Shown here: piece after piece, positions 30,101-45,100 of the stretch | How the letters are laid out: each line of letters starts with the position of its first letter | Position numbering within the stretch: position 1 is the first letter of the stretch | Assembly (NCBI GenBank): GCA_033964015.1 | Contig: CM066923.1 | Location: forward strand, 8,359,978 to 8,423,977 | Direction: 5' to 3' | Source: Scolanthus callimorphus | Lineage: Eukaryota > Cnidaria > Anthozoa > Actiniaria > Edwardsiidae | Length of the DNA: 64,000 bases | Notes under the pieces: generated by a model | Databases searched by the model: none | Told to the model about the DNA's origin: nothing | Seen by the model: only the letters and a program-made list of their open reading frames with translations | Translations under genes and position numbers: made by a program

Positions 30101-33100
30101 ACCTGGTTGCCATGAGGGTGGCTTTCAAACAATGAAACTTTCCCCTGTGTGCTAGTGCATTTTTCACTGTTATAAGACTATAAATGGTGACTTGTGAGTG
30201 GAAATTTTAAAATTATTGATGTTACAGCAAACCCAGATGTACTCTTCTCTGCAATTTTGAAATATTGCCTAGCAACACTGATGGACAACTTGCTCGGATC
30301 AAGTTGCAAACAAATATTTTGTATCTGCCTTCAAGGTATTGTACCAGAACTTGAAACATTTTGTTTCTGATTTGCCCAACTAGGCCTGCTTCTCTAGTGC
30401 TGAGACATGTGGCATGAAAGTTGCTCGTGACAACAGAAATTTGATACTGGACAAGTTGGCCATCAATGTGAAGAGAAAAACCAGTTTGACTGTAATATGC
30501 CAATTTCATTTCACTTCTCTGAGTTACTCTGCATTAAAATAATATAAGGAAATATGTTAAGAAGCATAATAAAAGATATAATGGAGAGTAAGTAATTCAG
30601 AAGTAACATTCTGTACATTGTTTGTTGCAGGTTCAGAAGGTGTTGGTCGGTGTTGGTGTTCATTTATATACCCAGTTCACAAAGGGATAATGCCATTAAC
30701 ATGTTAGATAAGCACTACAGCATTTCATCGATTGTTTTTCAGAAGTAGAACTATACCTAAGAGAGAACTATTCCTAAAGAGTTCCCTTTCTGGGAAGTAG
30801 ACACTACTCAAGAATTTTCACTACAGATATAGTTTGGTGCTCAGTAGAACATCTTGTAAAAGTTATATTGCCACCTAAAAATCCAATATTTTCAACAGGT
30901 GGAAGTTTTCCTAATTTTGTGAACTGCCCAATTTTCTCTAAATTGGATTTACAGAACTTGTCGGAATACTCCGCTAGTAATAAATAGCATAATAAATTGT
31001 TGATCAATATGGTGTTCCAATATTTTCTTGGACATAATCAATCATTGAATCCCAAGGAAGGGTGAAAATGGAGCTTGCATCTCCAGAGTGGGTACCCTTC
31101 ACAGCCTTCAGGTTGGGTATTTTAAAATCGTTGCTTGGCTAGATACAAAATCCGGGTTTGTAAATCATTGTAGTCAAATAAATTTAATTCCAGGAATAGG
31201 TGATTCAAATCCAGCACCTTAAGGGGCCATCTGAAGATAGGTACCTGAGGGGGGGGGGGGATATAGATGGTGAAGCTTGTCCAGACATTTTCTAAGGTTA
31301 TGACACACACACACTAATCAACATGTTTGTTTGGTCACCATGACATATTGTAGTTTTTTCATTTATACTAGTAACAGGTCAGTCAAAGTATAATGTATAC
31401 TGAATGATGCTCATTTTGATTTGTAAGTGGTTGGAGTTTTCCAGCAAAATCTATGTGCAGAACAACGGGTCAACTTTTATTTTTTCAACCCAAAGCTATG
31501 ATATCTTTCTACTTGATCTACCCCACTGGAAGGCCCCGAAATATCAGGGTAAACTGATAGGATAAAAAATGAAATCGTTACTATTGCAAAACATCGTCTT
31601 TTTTCCGGATCTTGCAGTCTAAATTTCAGTCTGAATCAGTTTAAACAGTCGCAGATGAAGGTCCACAGATCCTCAAATCAAACACGTTTATTTGCAATAC
31701 AAAGGGCAGCTGAATAAACCTTTTATTTTATCCTTTCCCGCTTTCAGAATAAAAGAAGCAAAACAAACGAGAAATAGAAATAGCGCGCTATTTGATTACA
31801 AATTCGCGATACTCAACAGTGCTTTTCCCTGAGTTGAGTCTGCAATGTAAACATGAACGGCAGCGGTTGTTGCGCATGGCATACGCAAAATACTCCTCTG
31901 TTTTGTGAATGTGCGCATTCTGATTGGTTAAAAAGCGTGTTTGTAAGAGACGTGAGAAACACGATTGTCACGCAACGCTGTCGCGCATGTGTATGTTATT
32001 TTCTAAAAGCAATAAAAGTACTTTCCGCGTGCTCTCTGGTTTCTTACAAACACTCGGGAATGTTGGCCGAACTGATAAAACTTGAAAGACACTCGCCTTC
32101 GGCTCGTGTCTTTCAAGTTTTGATCAGTTCTCCCAACATCCCCCTCGTGTTTGTAAGAAAGCAGAGAGCACGCGGAAAGTACTGTTATTGCTTAAACACA
32201 CGCACGATTGACGTCATAGCGCGCGCATGCAAGCAAGACCGAGTTTGAAATGCGCGCACTGTTTGAGCTCATTCATCTTTTAAAAAATCGCTTTTGTTGT
32301 TGTCTAAAACAAATATATCTCGTTTTTTGTGCGTATGTACTGTAATAGATACACAGAAGACGTCACAGAATGCCAGGAACAACAGTCACGCAACTCGACT
32401 GCGTCTCGTTGCGTACTTTTTTGTTCATGCAATTCTGTGACGTCATCTGTGTATCTATTGCAGTACACACGCACGCAAAACGAGATCTATCTGTTAAATA
32501 ACTACCATTCGTGACATGTAACACAACTACCAGCTGATCTCACTTCACGGTGCGCAAAGGATTGTTTGTTTCGCACGTTTACGCAGTTTTCAGGAAAACA
32601 AAACTAGATTTAAAGGCCCATCACCAACCGGGAGCCTTTGCGCCCCGTTTTCTTTTGTTTTCAAATTGATCCATTGTTTTTCGGGTGCTCTGATTGGCTA
32701 ATAAACCGCAAAGACTCTTGGTTGGTGGTGGGCCTATAATCATCGTACAAGTCAAACCCAGTTTAAATTTGACATAAGGCAAGATTTCTGTTGGAACGCT
32801 TGGAGATGCAATAAAAATCCTTCTGATTGGGTAATTTGAGAGCGAGGAATAAGCTGGTACCAACATGCATATATAGTCCGTGGGCCAGGAATCGAAACCC
32901 TCCCCCCCCTCGGGGATTTTTGCTGACATATATCATTCGAAAGCTTAGGTCAAGGGTAGTCCAAAACCGGTTGTTCGCACTTTTGAAGTGGAAGCGTTTA
33001 GGAGTTACGGTGCATTTTATATTTGGGCTTCAAAACCACAGGGTACCCGCGTCGGGGATAGCGAAAAATACAAATAAAATGCTTGTATTCCATTCAAAAC

Positions 33101-36100
33101 TCAACATATTGTGCAGCTGGTCACGAAATAGCCTTTAAGGCATGATTACGTTGAAAACATGTGCATAAAAGCATTCAAATAGGTGATTTGGGCAACAGTG
33201 TATTCCACAGGATACCCGCGTCGCGCGGTTTTAACAATTCGAAATGCGAATTTTATAGCTTGAGTAACAGGCGGAAATCTATTTTTCTGTCAGAAAATGA
33301 GAGGAAAAACAACAACAAATGGTTAGCTCAATATTTTGTCGTAGAAATGTCTCCAAAGGATAACCATGTCTAGCGGAAATATGAGGAAATCCGTTGTTTT
33401 CCTAATAACTGTTTTGTGGTTGCTGTAAAGGAAAAATAGAGTTTTACATTATGCGAAAACACTACTTGTACTGTACTTGTTGTTACTATGTCTGCAAAAT
33501 GTCATGAAATACTAAGCTATGGCTCATAGCCCTCACGTTCCGACTAGTGCACTTTTGGAATCGCCGTAGAAATATACGGAGCTTGTAGCCATCAGCCATC
33601 CGAGGGAATTCGTAACGAAGTGCTTTTGGACTTTACGAGGCGCGAAACTACTAATTACCTGCTTACATACACTTCACTCTGTATATAAGGGACCAGCAAA
33701 ACATATTAATGACTCGGATGAGAACTTAACACGCTAAGCAATCCAAAAGTAAAGCACCCAGCAGCATAACCACGTTAAAATCTCCAAAAAAGTTGTATAG
33801 CACAACAGGCGCGAATTTCCCGTCAGCGACGCACGCCATAGCAAAATTTAGCGCAACTACGTTTTACTTTATGGTGCACGAGCTGCATTATTTTAGAAAC
33901 AAAGACACGCAAGTGCGCACTAGCACTGGTAAGCAGATAGCTCATTACTTTCCTACTACAATCTATAAGTCACAATTCTAATATCAATCCCAGCAAATTG
34001 AAGAGCCTGAGGATACTCGGCAGAAAGGATTATTTTCCGTACTACGGCATAGAATTAAAACAAATGCCAAAAGCATATTACTCTGCGAGCAGTGGTTTCC
34101 TCCTTTCTTCGGCCCCGGCGGCAAGCGAAGATAGGAGGATACCACTGCTCGCAGGGTACAAAGCATAATGCCAAACTGTTGTATTTCACTATTCCGTGAA
34201 CAGATGGTAATTATATTTCTTTGAAAGCTATCACCGCTACCACTTACCTCTGGGAGGACCCTGGCTAAGACACTAACGTGAAGCTATCCACGCACATAAT
34301 GCTCAAATTCAAATCTAGCGATTACACGCGAGAAGACTGCAAAAAGGCGAAGCAACACCGCCTTGTCTGTCGTGGAAAGTGCGGCGATCCCAGAGCCCGA
34401 AAATGCTCTGATACATCAGTTAACAAGAACAAACATGGATGGCATAATATGCCGCAAAGCACACATATTCGTTTACTACTGATAAAACACTATTTTGTAC
34501 ATATCTGGGAGAGGAAACGTGTGAAAATCGTGTAGGGCCAGACACTTTTTCTGACTGTTTTCAAAATTATGAGACGTGGGTACCCTGTGCTTTTCATTGA
34601 ACGAATTTCCTACTTTTAATGCTTTTATTAAGAGTTTTTCTAGCAAAATAGCGGATTTAGGCTGTTATTAGGTAAAAGGTGCGATATCGAGCGTTTTTGA
34701 TGTAACACGGTGTTTTTCGCTATTCTCGACGCGGGTACCCTGTGGTTTTGAAGCCCAAATGTAAAATGCGCCGTAACTCCTAAACGCTTCCACTTCGAAA
34801 GTGCGAACAACCGGTTTTGGACTACCCTCGGCCTAAGCTTTCGAATGATATATCTTAGCAAAAATCCCCGAGGGGGGAGGGTTTCGACTCCTGGCCCACG
34901 GACTAATATTTGAGTACCATAAGAACAGAATGGAATTCCAGGGTGGGTAAAAACAACAGGTTTCCAGGGTGGGAATTTATGAAACTGCAGTCCTCGACAG
35001 GGAGTAGCGATTTTTTGGCAACACGATTCCGTGTGTTGAACACTAAAAGTGTTACAAATGATTTTCTCATATAAAAATCTCACCTCTGTGTAGGAACTGG
35101 TTTGGCGCTGTCCCCAAGTGAAGACAAAGAGAAGTCGCTGTCGTCCTCGTCGTCAAACGCGGCCTCCTGGAGAGAAAACGGATTTTGTTTAATGACAGTC
35201 AGCCTCCATTTTGTCATCCTAGCAACATACCGAGTCAGAGAAAGCATCCATTTCCATCGGCTGATTTACGGGAATGTAGTGCGATATTTTTGATTGAATT
35301 CGGTAGATCAAGTATGAATCTCCGGTTGTAGATGGTAATTTGGATTCAAATGAGCTTTCAAACGTATGCTGTAATCAGAATACGCGAATATCTTTGCATT
35401 CCCACATCGAATGTTCACAAATTTTCACCATATCATGTTGAAAGCATTCTTTACTAGTTTTGGTTGTTATTTTTATAATAATACACATGAAAAAATCTCT
35501 GGATTCTGATTGGCTGAGAGCAGTGCAGTTTTTAGGTAACAAAGTTCCAAAAAAGGTAACAAAGTGCAAAAATGGTTAACAAAATGCAAATTTTCTTTTA
35601 AAATTCTAAAATATTTTGATAACAAAGAGCTATATTATGGAAACTTTGTTTTTTGTTCATGCTCAAATTCTGTCAGGTTTTGGTCCAGGTTTCAATCAAG
35701 GAAAAATGCGTCCGGCTTGTTGAGCAGATTTGTGAACGACTCCTTATAAATTTTTACATGTACTATTAAAAGGAAATCATACGACTTTTCTCGTTCAATT
35801 TTGAATTTACTCACACTCGTGGGTTTTTCAAAAAGCTCAAATTGCACTCGCCTGCGGCTCGTGAAATTTTGATACTTTTTGAAAAACCCACTCGTGCAAA
35901 TAAATTCCAAATTGAACTCGAAGTCGTATGATTTCTTATACTAATTAGTGATGCTAATATTTTGATGTTTTCCTTTTGTGGTGACTAAGGGTTGGTTAGT
36001 AATGATCTTCTCTCTCTCACCTGTCTACCAGGAAGTGCGACGCCACCAGCAGGTTTTTGTCCAGGGCTACCAAAGCTAAGGCTACGCTCTAATGTGTTTG

Positions 36101-39100
36101 CCAATGCGCGGACCTGATGGAGCCATGCGATAGAGATTACGATTACTGGAAAGGTTAACTTTTATTTGTCATTAATTAAAGGAAATGTTAAAGTATAAAG
36201 GCCGGTTTACACTTGCGATTTTTGTTCCATTTGTCGCGACGTTTCTTCTCGCGCGAGTTGCTATTCCAACTCTATTTTGTAAACGAGATGCAAATCCGGT
36301 GCGATATCTGTGCTCTCTTTTCTTCCAACCGCATCAAGTTGCAAAGAGTTTCGAACATGTTTGAAATCTCCGCGACATCACGCGACAAAAATCACGGTTG
36401 CATTTAGTTTACATGAGTTGACGCGTACGTGGGAGAAAAATCGCTGCGACTCGCGCGACAAAAATTGCAAGTATAGACGGTCCATAAGACAATAGCAGGT
36501 GTCCCATAGTTTCCTTATTAATCCTTATTAATTTATCAATAGACTTTGCTGCAAGTTACCTCCCACAAGGCCTGGCATGGTATAGAATAGTTAGAAATTC
36601 TTAGAATATATTATTGTAACATTATATAGCTCATCTTGTTATTTAGTTAAATCCTGTGGGAACATTACCGTGTTTAAATAAAGGTTACTACTGGAATAGC
36701 ATAGCATGGCATGATGACATCTTGAGCAAAAACTGGTGTCTCCTGTTCTTCTACCTCCGCTAGTTTATATACTGCGCTGTCTTTAGGGGAACTCGACTAA
36801 AATTGAGCCCGGAGTGTCAGGCGTTCCTGGTGCGCTGTCAAGAAAGCTTGTTCGCGCTCAAGATGACTTTGAAGACACAACTCACCTTCTCTCCTTTAGG
36901 TTCTGGTGCCCTGTATGGGGTTCTTTGTGGCGCCGGCTACGACAGAGGGAAAAAATAATAACAAAATTAAAGGCAAGCACGTTCGTGTTGTCATAAGATC
37001 GATAGACAATACATCACTCGCTGATTTGCAAAAGCGCGCACCGGGAATAACTTTCTACCTCTTTATAGGGAAAAAAGAGCACGCGTGATGTTGGAAGAAC
37101 GTTGTAAAACCACGAGTTTCTCTTCCAACATCACATGTGCTCGTACCCTAATGCTTGTATGATATAGCTATTATCGGCAGCATAGATTTTAGCCAATCAG
37201 AGCGCGCGTTATATCGTAGCTATAATGTAAATGACGATAGCCATTGCCTTTTTCGGGATTCAAAAATTAGAGAAGACATGCAAACCAACCTGTAGCTCCT
37301 CGGGTCGGAGTCCACGTCTTGTGTCGGGATTCGCACTGATACTTTGGGGCTAGTGGGAATGGGGCGTGGCTGGGCACGTGCTGGGGCCGCTCGGGCGGGG
37401 ATCTCCCTGCAACAGAAAACGTGGTAATGGTCTCATGTGAGCCAGATGGGGTCAAGTCGAGGTGTCAGGCCGGGATCTCCCCACAATATCAGGTCTGGTT
37501 CACAGACGAACGCACGCGCACGCAAGTGTAAATCATGGCGACGCAAGCGCAAGCCAAAAATCAACGTTAAATAGTTTGCTTGCGAGCGCTTTATTTACAC
37601 TGACGCAAGCACAAGCGCAAGCATTTTTTACGCTTGAGTTCTAGTGTAAACCACGTACGAGTTTGACATCTTTGCAATTGCGTCTGCGCTTGCATCCGTG
37701 TGTAAACCAGCCCTTAGGGAGCAACATTGGAAGAAGCATCTTGGTGTGCCAGGGTCCTTCGCTAACTCCATCAGGGGAGAAGCCGAGGAACGAGGGTGAG
37801 GAGAACAACCAGTCCCTACTAAGCCGTACTTAGTTCCTATCTTGCTTGTACATCACGCCGGCGTCTGATTGCATTCTACTAAGTTGTCTGTTGTGTAAAG
37901 AAACTCAAGGGTAAACGTTTCAAGGGTACGGGATAATTGGGAATTCTCTAAGGGGTTCAAAAACTAATGCAGACCGACGGGCACGTGTCGATCACAGAAA
38001 ATAATATACCCGACATTTTTTTTTTTCACCGAAAAAAAAACAGCAGCACGCTCGCCAATTTCCTAGCCTGCTCGCAGGCGTTGTAGAGTAGTTTTATGCC
38101 AAGAACCCGAGTTTGCTTTCGCTTGGCCGCCATCTTGGATTTGTGACAAAATTCCAAGATGGCGGCCACGCGAAAGCAAACTCGGGTTTCTTGACCTAAA
38201 ACTACTCTCCAACGCCTGCGAGCAGGCTACCAATTTCATAGAGGTCTAACACTAATAGACCATTAGTAGCGTAGCCAATAGAAATACAGGATTAGTTATA
38301 GACCTCTAGTTGATTTATACCAAAGCGGTAGATTACAAGCTGCCGTACCCTCCCGAGTCCCATTCGGACTCATCACTATATTCATCATCCTCGTCTTCCT
38401 CGTCTCCTGAGTCGCTCAGCGTTCTCTCCGTCACTGATGTACCACTGAACGATTGATCACCATATGACGAGCCAAGATCAGCTGACCTGGAGAATTCAAC
38501 CTGCTTGTTATATTTACCTTTGTCTAGACATTTTTTTCTGATAAAGGTAGTGGCAAAGAAGGACGGGTGCCATAGATTGTGTATAGATTTCTGGCAAAGA
38601 GTATGTGCTTAAAGGCCAATCACCAACCGAGAGCCTTTGCGGACTCTTAGCCAATCAGAGCCATCAATTTGAAAACAAAAGAAAGCGGGGCGCAAAGGCT
38701 CCCGGTTGGTGATGGGCCTTTAAATAGCCCATGTCAACCACTCCTTTGTTATTGTTTTCGTTCGATATTAGAAGACGAATTACGTGTAGAAATATCTAAA
38801 TAAACATCTAAAAACAAACTTTCAGATTTGATCTACCAGCTTGAATCTAGTAAGACATTAGGCAAACGTGAGGACACTTTTGGGACTCATTTGTGTTCAC
38901 AAGACTTTTTGGTCTTCAAATTGAAACTCCCACTGTATTTATTGGCCCGTGATGCCTATTCCGCAGTAGAGTAAAGATTTGGACTTTTTCGAAATTGGAA
39001 TTTCATATAATTACTATGCTAAACCTATACTAGCTTTCGTCCTTGTCTCACCCTGTCGATGACAGAGTCGCAGAGCTTCTGGTAGACGTCTTCACAGGGA

Positions 39101-42100
39101 GCGAGGCGGCTGTTCGAACGGCTGTGCCAGCGGCACGGAATGTTGGGGGCTTCTCTCGAGGAAGGGGTGACTTGGTGCTCTGACGTGGGACAGCTGTTGC
39201 TGAACGAAGAGAACAGTATGGTAGATAATAGCCTTGGAATATAAACCCACAATTTCAGGTTGTCTTGGGAAACTGACAACAACGGAAAACAGACTGCGAG
39301 CAGAGGTTTCTTTCTGTACTGATTGTACACTGATTGACAACTAAACAGTTTTCTCAGTCCCAGTTTGTATATAGCGTATTGTACAGACTATTTTTGATAT
39401 TGCAGACTTTATATATTATAGATTTTGCATAACTGTTATTAATATTATTCATTCATTTGTAAAATAGGCCGGAAAATCCCCTTTTGAGACTTGATCAAGT
39501 TGTAGTTGTTTTATCAAACTCGAACTCATCATTTTCTTGTTGAAATCTCACACGGAAAATTAAAGGCCCATCACCAACCGACAGCCTTTGCGGACTCTTA
39601 GCCAATCAGAGCATCCGAAAAACAATGAATCAATTGGAAAACAAAAGGAAACGGGGCGCAAAGGCTCCCGGTTGGTGATGGGCCTTTAATGTATCAGATA
39701 AGGCCTTGGCGAGATATCCTACTCTGCTAGTATCAAAAGAAAAGAATAAAGGAGAATTAGCAAAACGTGGAGCTATACTTACCGGGTGTTGGAGTCGGCT
39801 GAGCGCTTGTGCCTTTGTTGTAGTGTTTTCTAGCCATCTCTTCTGCATCCTCAGTGAGGCTGGAATAATTCATTAATAATTCATCAAGTTTGAACAAAGA
39901 AAATCATAATCGTGGAGGAGCTCGGAAAACGCAGTCTTAATTTACATAGAATTCTGAGATTCTATTCCTTTGTTTCTCGGCATTAAATCATTCGTTTGAG
40001 AATTAATATCAAACTCTAGATAGAGTTTTTCATCAGAAAAACAGTCAGTTTAGAAATCCTGATGTAACACGCTCTCTAGTGTTTGATCTTTTTCATGAAC
40101 AACAAACCAAACAGACCCTTATATGATAAAACTGTTCTAGTATTCAATACTTGGTATTCAATCGTCCATGTGAATTCCGTGATACTACCAAAAGCCGATC
40201 TTACCTGTTCCTGATATCTTCAAACGCTTTCGTTTTCTAAAACACGAGAAACAATGAAGCAATAATGAGGTCTTATAGCATTTGATGTATTGAGATGTGA
40301 GATATTGCAGTTAATTACAGCTGTTTCAGGTAACACGCGACCCAGCGCGTTCAAAACATTTTTTGGCAGTTGGGTTTTTCTGCGACGTCAATCAAATCGC
40401 CTAGTGCAGTGAATTGGCTTCTGTCGCGATATGTCTCGCAAGAGAAGCCAAACAAATGCACTTGGCAAGAATTTGATTGGCTCACACGGACTGCATTGAT
40501 TGACAACGCAGAAAAACCAACTGCAAAACTCTAAGAATCTGACAACGGTGAAGTCGCGTGTTACCTGAAACAGCTGTAACAATTAGTCGTCGAAGGCGAC
40601 GTGATTATAGTATAATTAGTATGATTAGTATAATTGCTCAAGTGATTCATAAGGTCTAAAAGACCATATGCTGTGATGCAATTTTCTTGTCGCAGAACAG
40701 TTCAGCCAGAACCTACCTTCGCTCTAGCCTGCCTTTCACTCGTCAACGCTGACATTCGAGCCTCTAGTTTCTGCGTTGAAAGCCGAGCTGTATTCTGTTA
40801 AACAGAAAAGTGTCAAGATATCAGTCAGACACACGTCTTTTTCAGGGTTCAAACCATACGATCTAAGATCAGGAGTTTCCTCAGTAAACGCATTACCACT
40901 GTCCCTAACATTTCACATACCGAACGAGGCAAATACTGGAGCAGATTTCATATGATTGTGAAAAGTGCCGCAAGAAGGCACGGCACTGTCGCGGTGGCGG
41001 CACGGAACCTGGCCTGCTGTAGATACGGAATGAAATCGCGTAGTTGCGGCATGGTCACGGTAACGGCGCAGTACAACTCTTTCGCGGCACTTTTCACAGT
41101 CATACGAAATCTGCTCTATAATGGCGGATTTAGGCAAGGAACAATAGGCTTCTTCATCATAGACGGGGGTTTGAGCTGTTCCTGCTCGCTGTAACTTACC
41201 AGCTGTATTCCTTGTCTGACAAGCCTCTGCTCAACGAGTTGTTCGATCTCCTGTCTGCAGGCAACCACCTCGTCTAGACTATGTTTATAGCGAGCTGGAA
41301 ACATGAAAGCGATCGCAGGATGATTATTATTCACAAAGACGAATCTCTCGGTAAGTCAAGTTTAACATGAGAAATCATGTTAGCATCTTACTCATCATCT
41401 TTTTCATCATCATCATCATCAACATCATCAACAACAACAGCAACTATTTCGTCATCGTCTTTAACGTAAACAGTGTCAACGATACTTTCCTCGTCATTCA
41501 AATCATTTTATAAAATAACACCTATGTTGTATTGTGAATGTGCGCATTCTGATTGGTTAAAAAGCGTGTTTGTAAGAGACCTGAGAAACACGATTGTCAC
41601 GCAACGCTGTCGCGCGTGTGTATGTTATTTTCTAAAAGCAATAAAATACTTTCTGCGTGCTCTCTGGTTTCTTACAAACACTCGGGGAATGTTGGTCGAA
41701 CTGATAAAACTTGAAAGACACTCGCCTTCGGCTCGTGTCTTTCAAGTTTTGATCAGTTCTCCCAACATCCCCCTCGTGTTTGTAAGAAACCAGAGAGCAC
41801 GCGGAAAGTACTTTTATTGCTTAATTATAAAATAACACCTATGTTGTATTGTGAATGTGCGCATTCTGATTGGTTAAAAAGCGTGTTTGTAAGAGACCTG
41901 AGAAACACGATTGTCACGCAACGCTGTCGCGCGTGTGTATGTTATTTTCTAAAAGCAATAAAAATACTTTCTGCATGCTCTCTGGTTTCTTACAAACACT
42001 CGGGGAATGTTGGTCGAACTGATAAAACTTGAAAGACACTCGCCTTCGGCTCGTGTCTTTCAAGTTTTGATCAGTTCTCCCAACATCCCCTACTCGTGTT

Positions 42101-45100
42101 TGTAAGAAAGCAGAGAGCACGCGGAAAGTACTGTTATTGCTTAAATGGAAGAAACTTAGTAAGGCTTTAATATCAAGAGAGCAATTATGATTGCCTAACC
42201 TAATAAATCAATGTTCTATTAGGATTCACCAGTCTCGTACCTAGGCGTTATTTTTTGCGCCTTTTGCGGTGATTTTTCCAATCGGTTGCTCTATGAAAAT
42301 TGTTTTGGAGCCACAGGGACTGGGAATGTGGGACATGCCATAACTTTCTGTGCACCCTGTTAAAACTATCCCACAAACCATTGCGCATCCTAAGCGTCTG
42401 GGTACGACGCTGAGGATTCACAGTATACTTGCATGGATAACGTACTAGTGATGTCCTGATTGTGAGAATATGGCCTGAACTCGCCTCGTTGGAGCGTTGA
42501 TGTACCCTGAACATAATGATAAAGGGAGAAATATAAAATAAATGGTGCCAAACAGTCCAGAGTTCTTTTCAATAGGCTGGAGAACAAAGTATAGCGCTAT
42601 TCACTGTTTATCAACATTGCTATTCTAATGCTAATGTGTCAACCGTAGATTGAATAGCGCCCTTTGTTCTGTGAACCAATCGATCTCTGGTTGGCACATT
42701 AATATCAATGGCTGACGTCAGCGTGAACAGCGCTATAACGTAGAAAAAAAGATTTAATCTTCCGATCTACCTACCCATTCTGATGTCGATGCACTGCAAA
42801 GGAAAACAACGTAAAGATGAAAACGATCGGTGTTAATTAAGCACAGAGATGGCATTGGAAGTGCATGTATTGTGACAAGACAATCGTGCTAGTGACTAAA
42901 GAGTTACTACGAGTCAAATGAAACAAACGGTATATAGTATCTATGCCATAAAACGATCAGTGTATAATAAGTACAGAGATGGTATTGGAAGTGTATTGTG
43001 ACAAGACAATCGTGCTAGTGACTAAAGAGTTACTACGAGTCAAATGGAACAAACGGTACATAGAACCTATGCCATAAAGCTGATGGCTTCTATGCGCAAA
43101 CAGGACTGCGTGAATAGGACTGACTGATAACTTAAATAGAAGCTGGCTTTGTAACTTGCGATGGCTATAGAAGCGTTACTAAAGGCCATGTTACACGAGC
43201 CAATGTTTCTTGCAAATGGCAATGCAATGTTTGCTGCTGTTATAGAGGCATTCTCGCTGCAACTGACATCGTAAAACAAATATTATGTTGTCGGTTGCAA
43301 GAAAACTGCCTTTTGTAGCATGGCGTTAAGCGAGGAAGCAGTAATCAGTAGAGGACGTTAATCATAATAGTTAGACGATTTAGGTTGCATTTCAGTAGCA
43401 TATTGGTAGTAGTTGAGTAAGTCAAAAACGTTTATAGCTCACTATGTCGTCTCTTTGATATCATCAGTGCTCTCTAAACTGTCCTCCACATTCACGGCCG
43501 GCACTTGGCTGTTTAAAGCAAATATCACTTCATTAGCTTACCTCTAGTTAGTATTTAGTTGGCAGCAATTTCAAGCTACAATTGTGTTTCTCAAAGATGA
43601 ACAGCTAATTTTGAAAGCTACTGATAGAGCAGATTTCGTATGACTGTGAAAAGTACCGTGACACGGCGCGGTACTGTCGCGGTGGCGGTACGGAACCTGG
43701 CCTGCTGTAGATACGGAATGAAATCGCGTAGTCGCGGTACGGTCACGGTCGCGGCGCGGTACAACTCTTACGCGGCACTTTTCACAGTCATACGAAATCT
43801 GCTCTAACATATCTTATTGTACAGAGAGGCAGCTTGCTGCTACCTTGGGAACCAGAGTCGCTAGCTTCACCCGTTTAACTACGCGCAAGAGTTAGATAAC
43901 AAGCGAACCGTATTGTCAACCTTGCGCTCGTACGAATGAAGCTGGAGCGTCTGATGCCCAGGGTAGGTTTCTGCATTCAGGCACCGAAATTGCGATCAAT
44001 ACATTCGACAATGTGACTATTTTTTCCGCTCTTGTTGCCATTGACCGAATTCATTTGATAGAACTACCTCTCTAAGACATATTCTTTAATGACCAAGTAT
44101 TTCAAGTTTCAGCGACCACTTTTATCCTTGCAAAATATTTAATGTAAAACAACGCTGAACATTTCAGATTCGACGTTTTGGCCGTACTTCCTTTGTCAAG
44201 AACAACATAATTTCAAAGAAAATACTGAAAAGCGTTCTTATCCCGATTAGAAGCTAACTGGCAACTTGGACAAGTAATCTCGGGCCCTGGCATAGGCTCG
44301 GTTTCCAGCCGTAGTTGATGTCGTTTCTAACGAATCCTTCCCCCCACGAACGCGGGATCACCTTCAACCGCCAAGGCTGGAAACCGAGCTTAGCCCTGGC
44401 ATTGCATACGGCAAAAAATTGCAAAGCTTGATAAGTCTGGGTTGGCTGACCACTTTCTTCAATAATCATGTAAATAGCGAGCGATCAATATGTCGGATTA
44501 TGCAGACCATTTTCTTTTTAAGTCCACCTTACACGAAACAACATGAATTAACCGCCCTTAGTGTGGACCGCGACTGCTTGGTCTACTTACCTTTCCACTG
44601 GCTCGGCTGGTTTAGGGACCTCTTCGAGTTCTGACTCAGACTCCTCGGATTCTAAAACAGCGTACTTAATATTAGGTGATGAAGAATAGAAGGCTTTGAA
44701 CACAGTGGACTGAGAAAATGCACAGTTCAAGGGGTGACATACTATCGCTTTGAACATCTAATAGAATTTCATTCACTTCACGAAGGAAAGGTGAAACGTT
44801 TGAAGTGGAAAATCGAGGGGTCAAAATTTGGTCGTAGTCCCACTAAATGCGCGCGCGCCAGGAAATCTCCTACTGCGCGCGCAAGAACAACACATCGCAA
44901 TAATGAACTTGCTATGGCAACACCCGTAAACAATCGAACTTCAAGCGCTTCCATTGACAAATTAATAAAGGACGACTAGTTCTAGGTCAGGAAAGCACCC
45001 AAATGAGCTCTAATAGAAACAAACAAGCGTCGCCTTAGTGATGGTAAAGTATTCAGGACGAAAAAGAAACGTTGGTGGGGCAAGATTCAAACCAAAAAGG

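Noticed and set aside
34278..34535. 85-codon plus-strand frame rich in Lys and Cys
   Set aside because: It lies inside an inverted-repeat element, with no motif and no supporting context.
41473..42144. Long open frames repeated at 28746, 31853, 41473 and 41817
   Set aside because: They are the same frame through copies of the 310-bp palindromic element; no coding constraint or homology.
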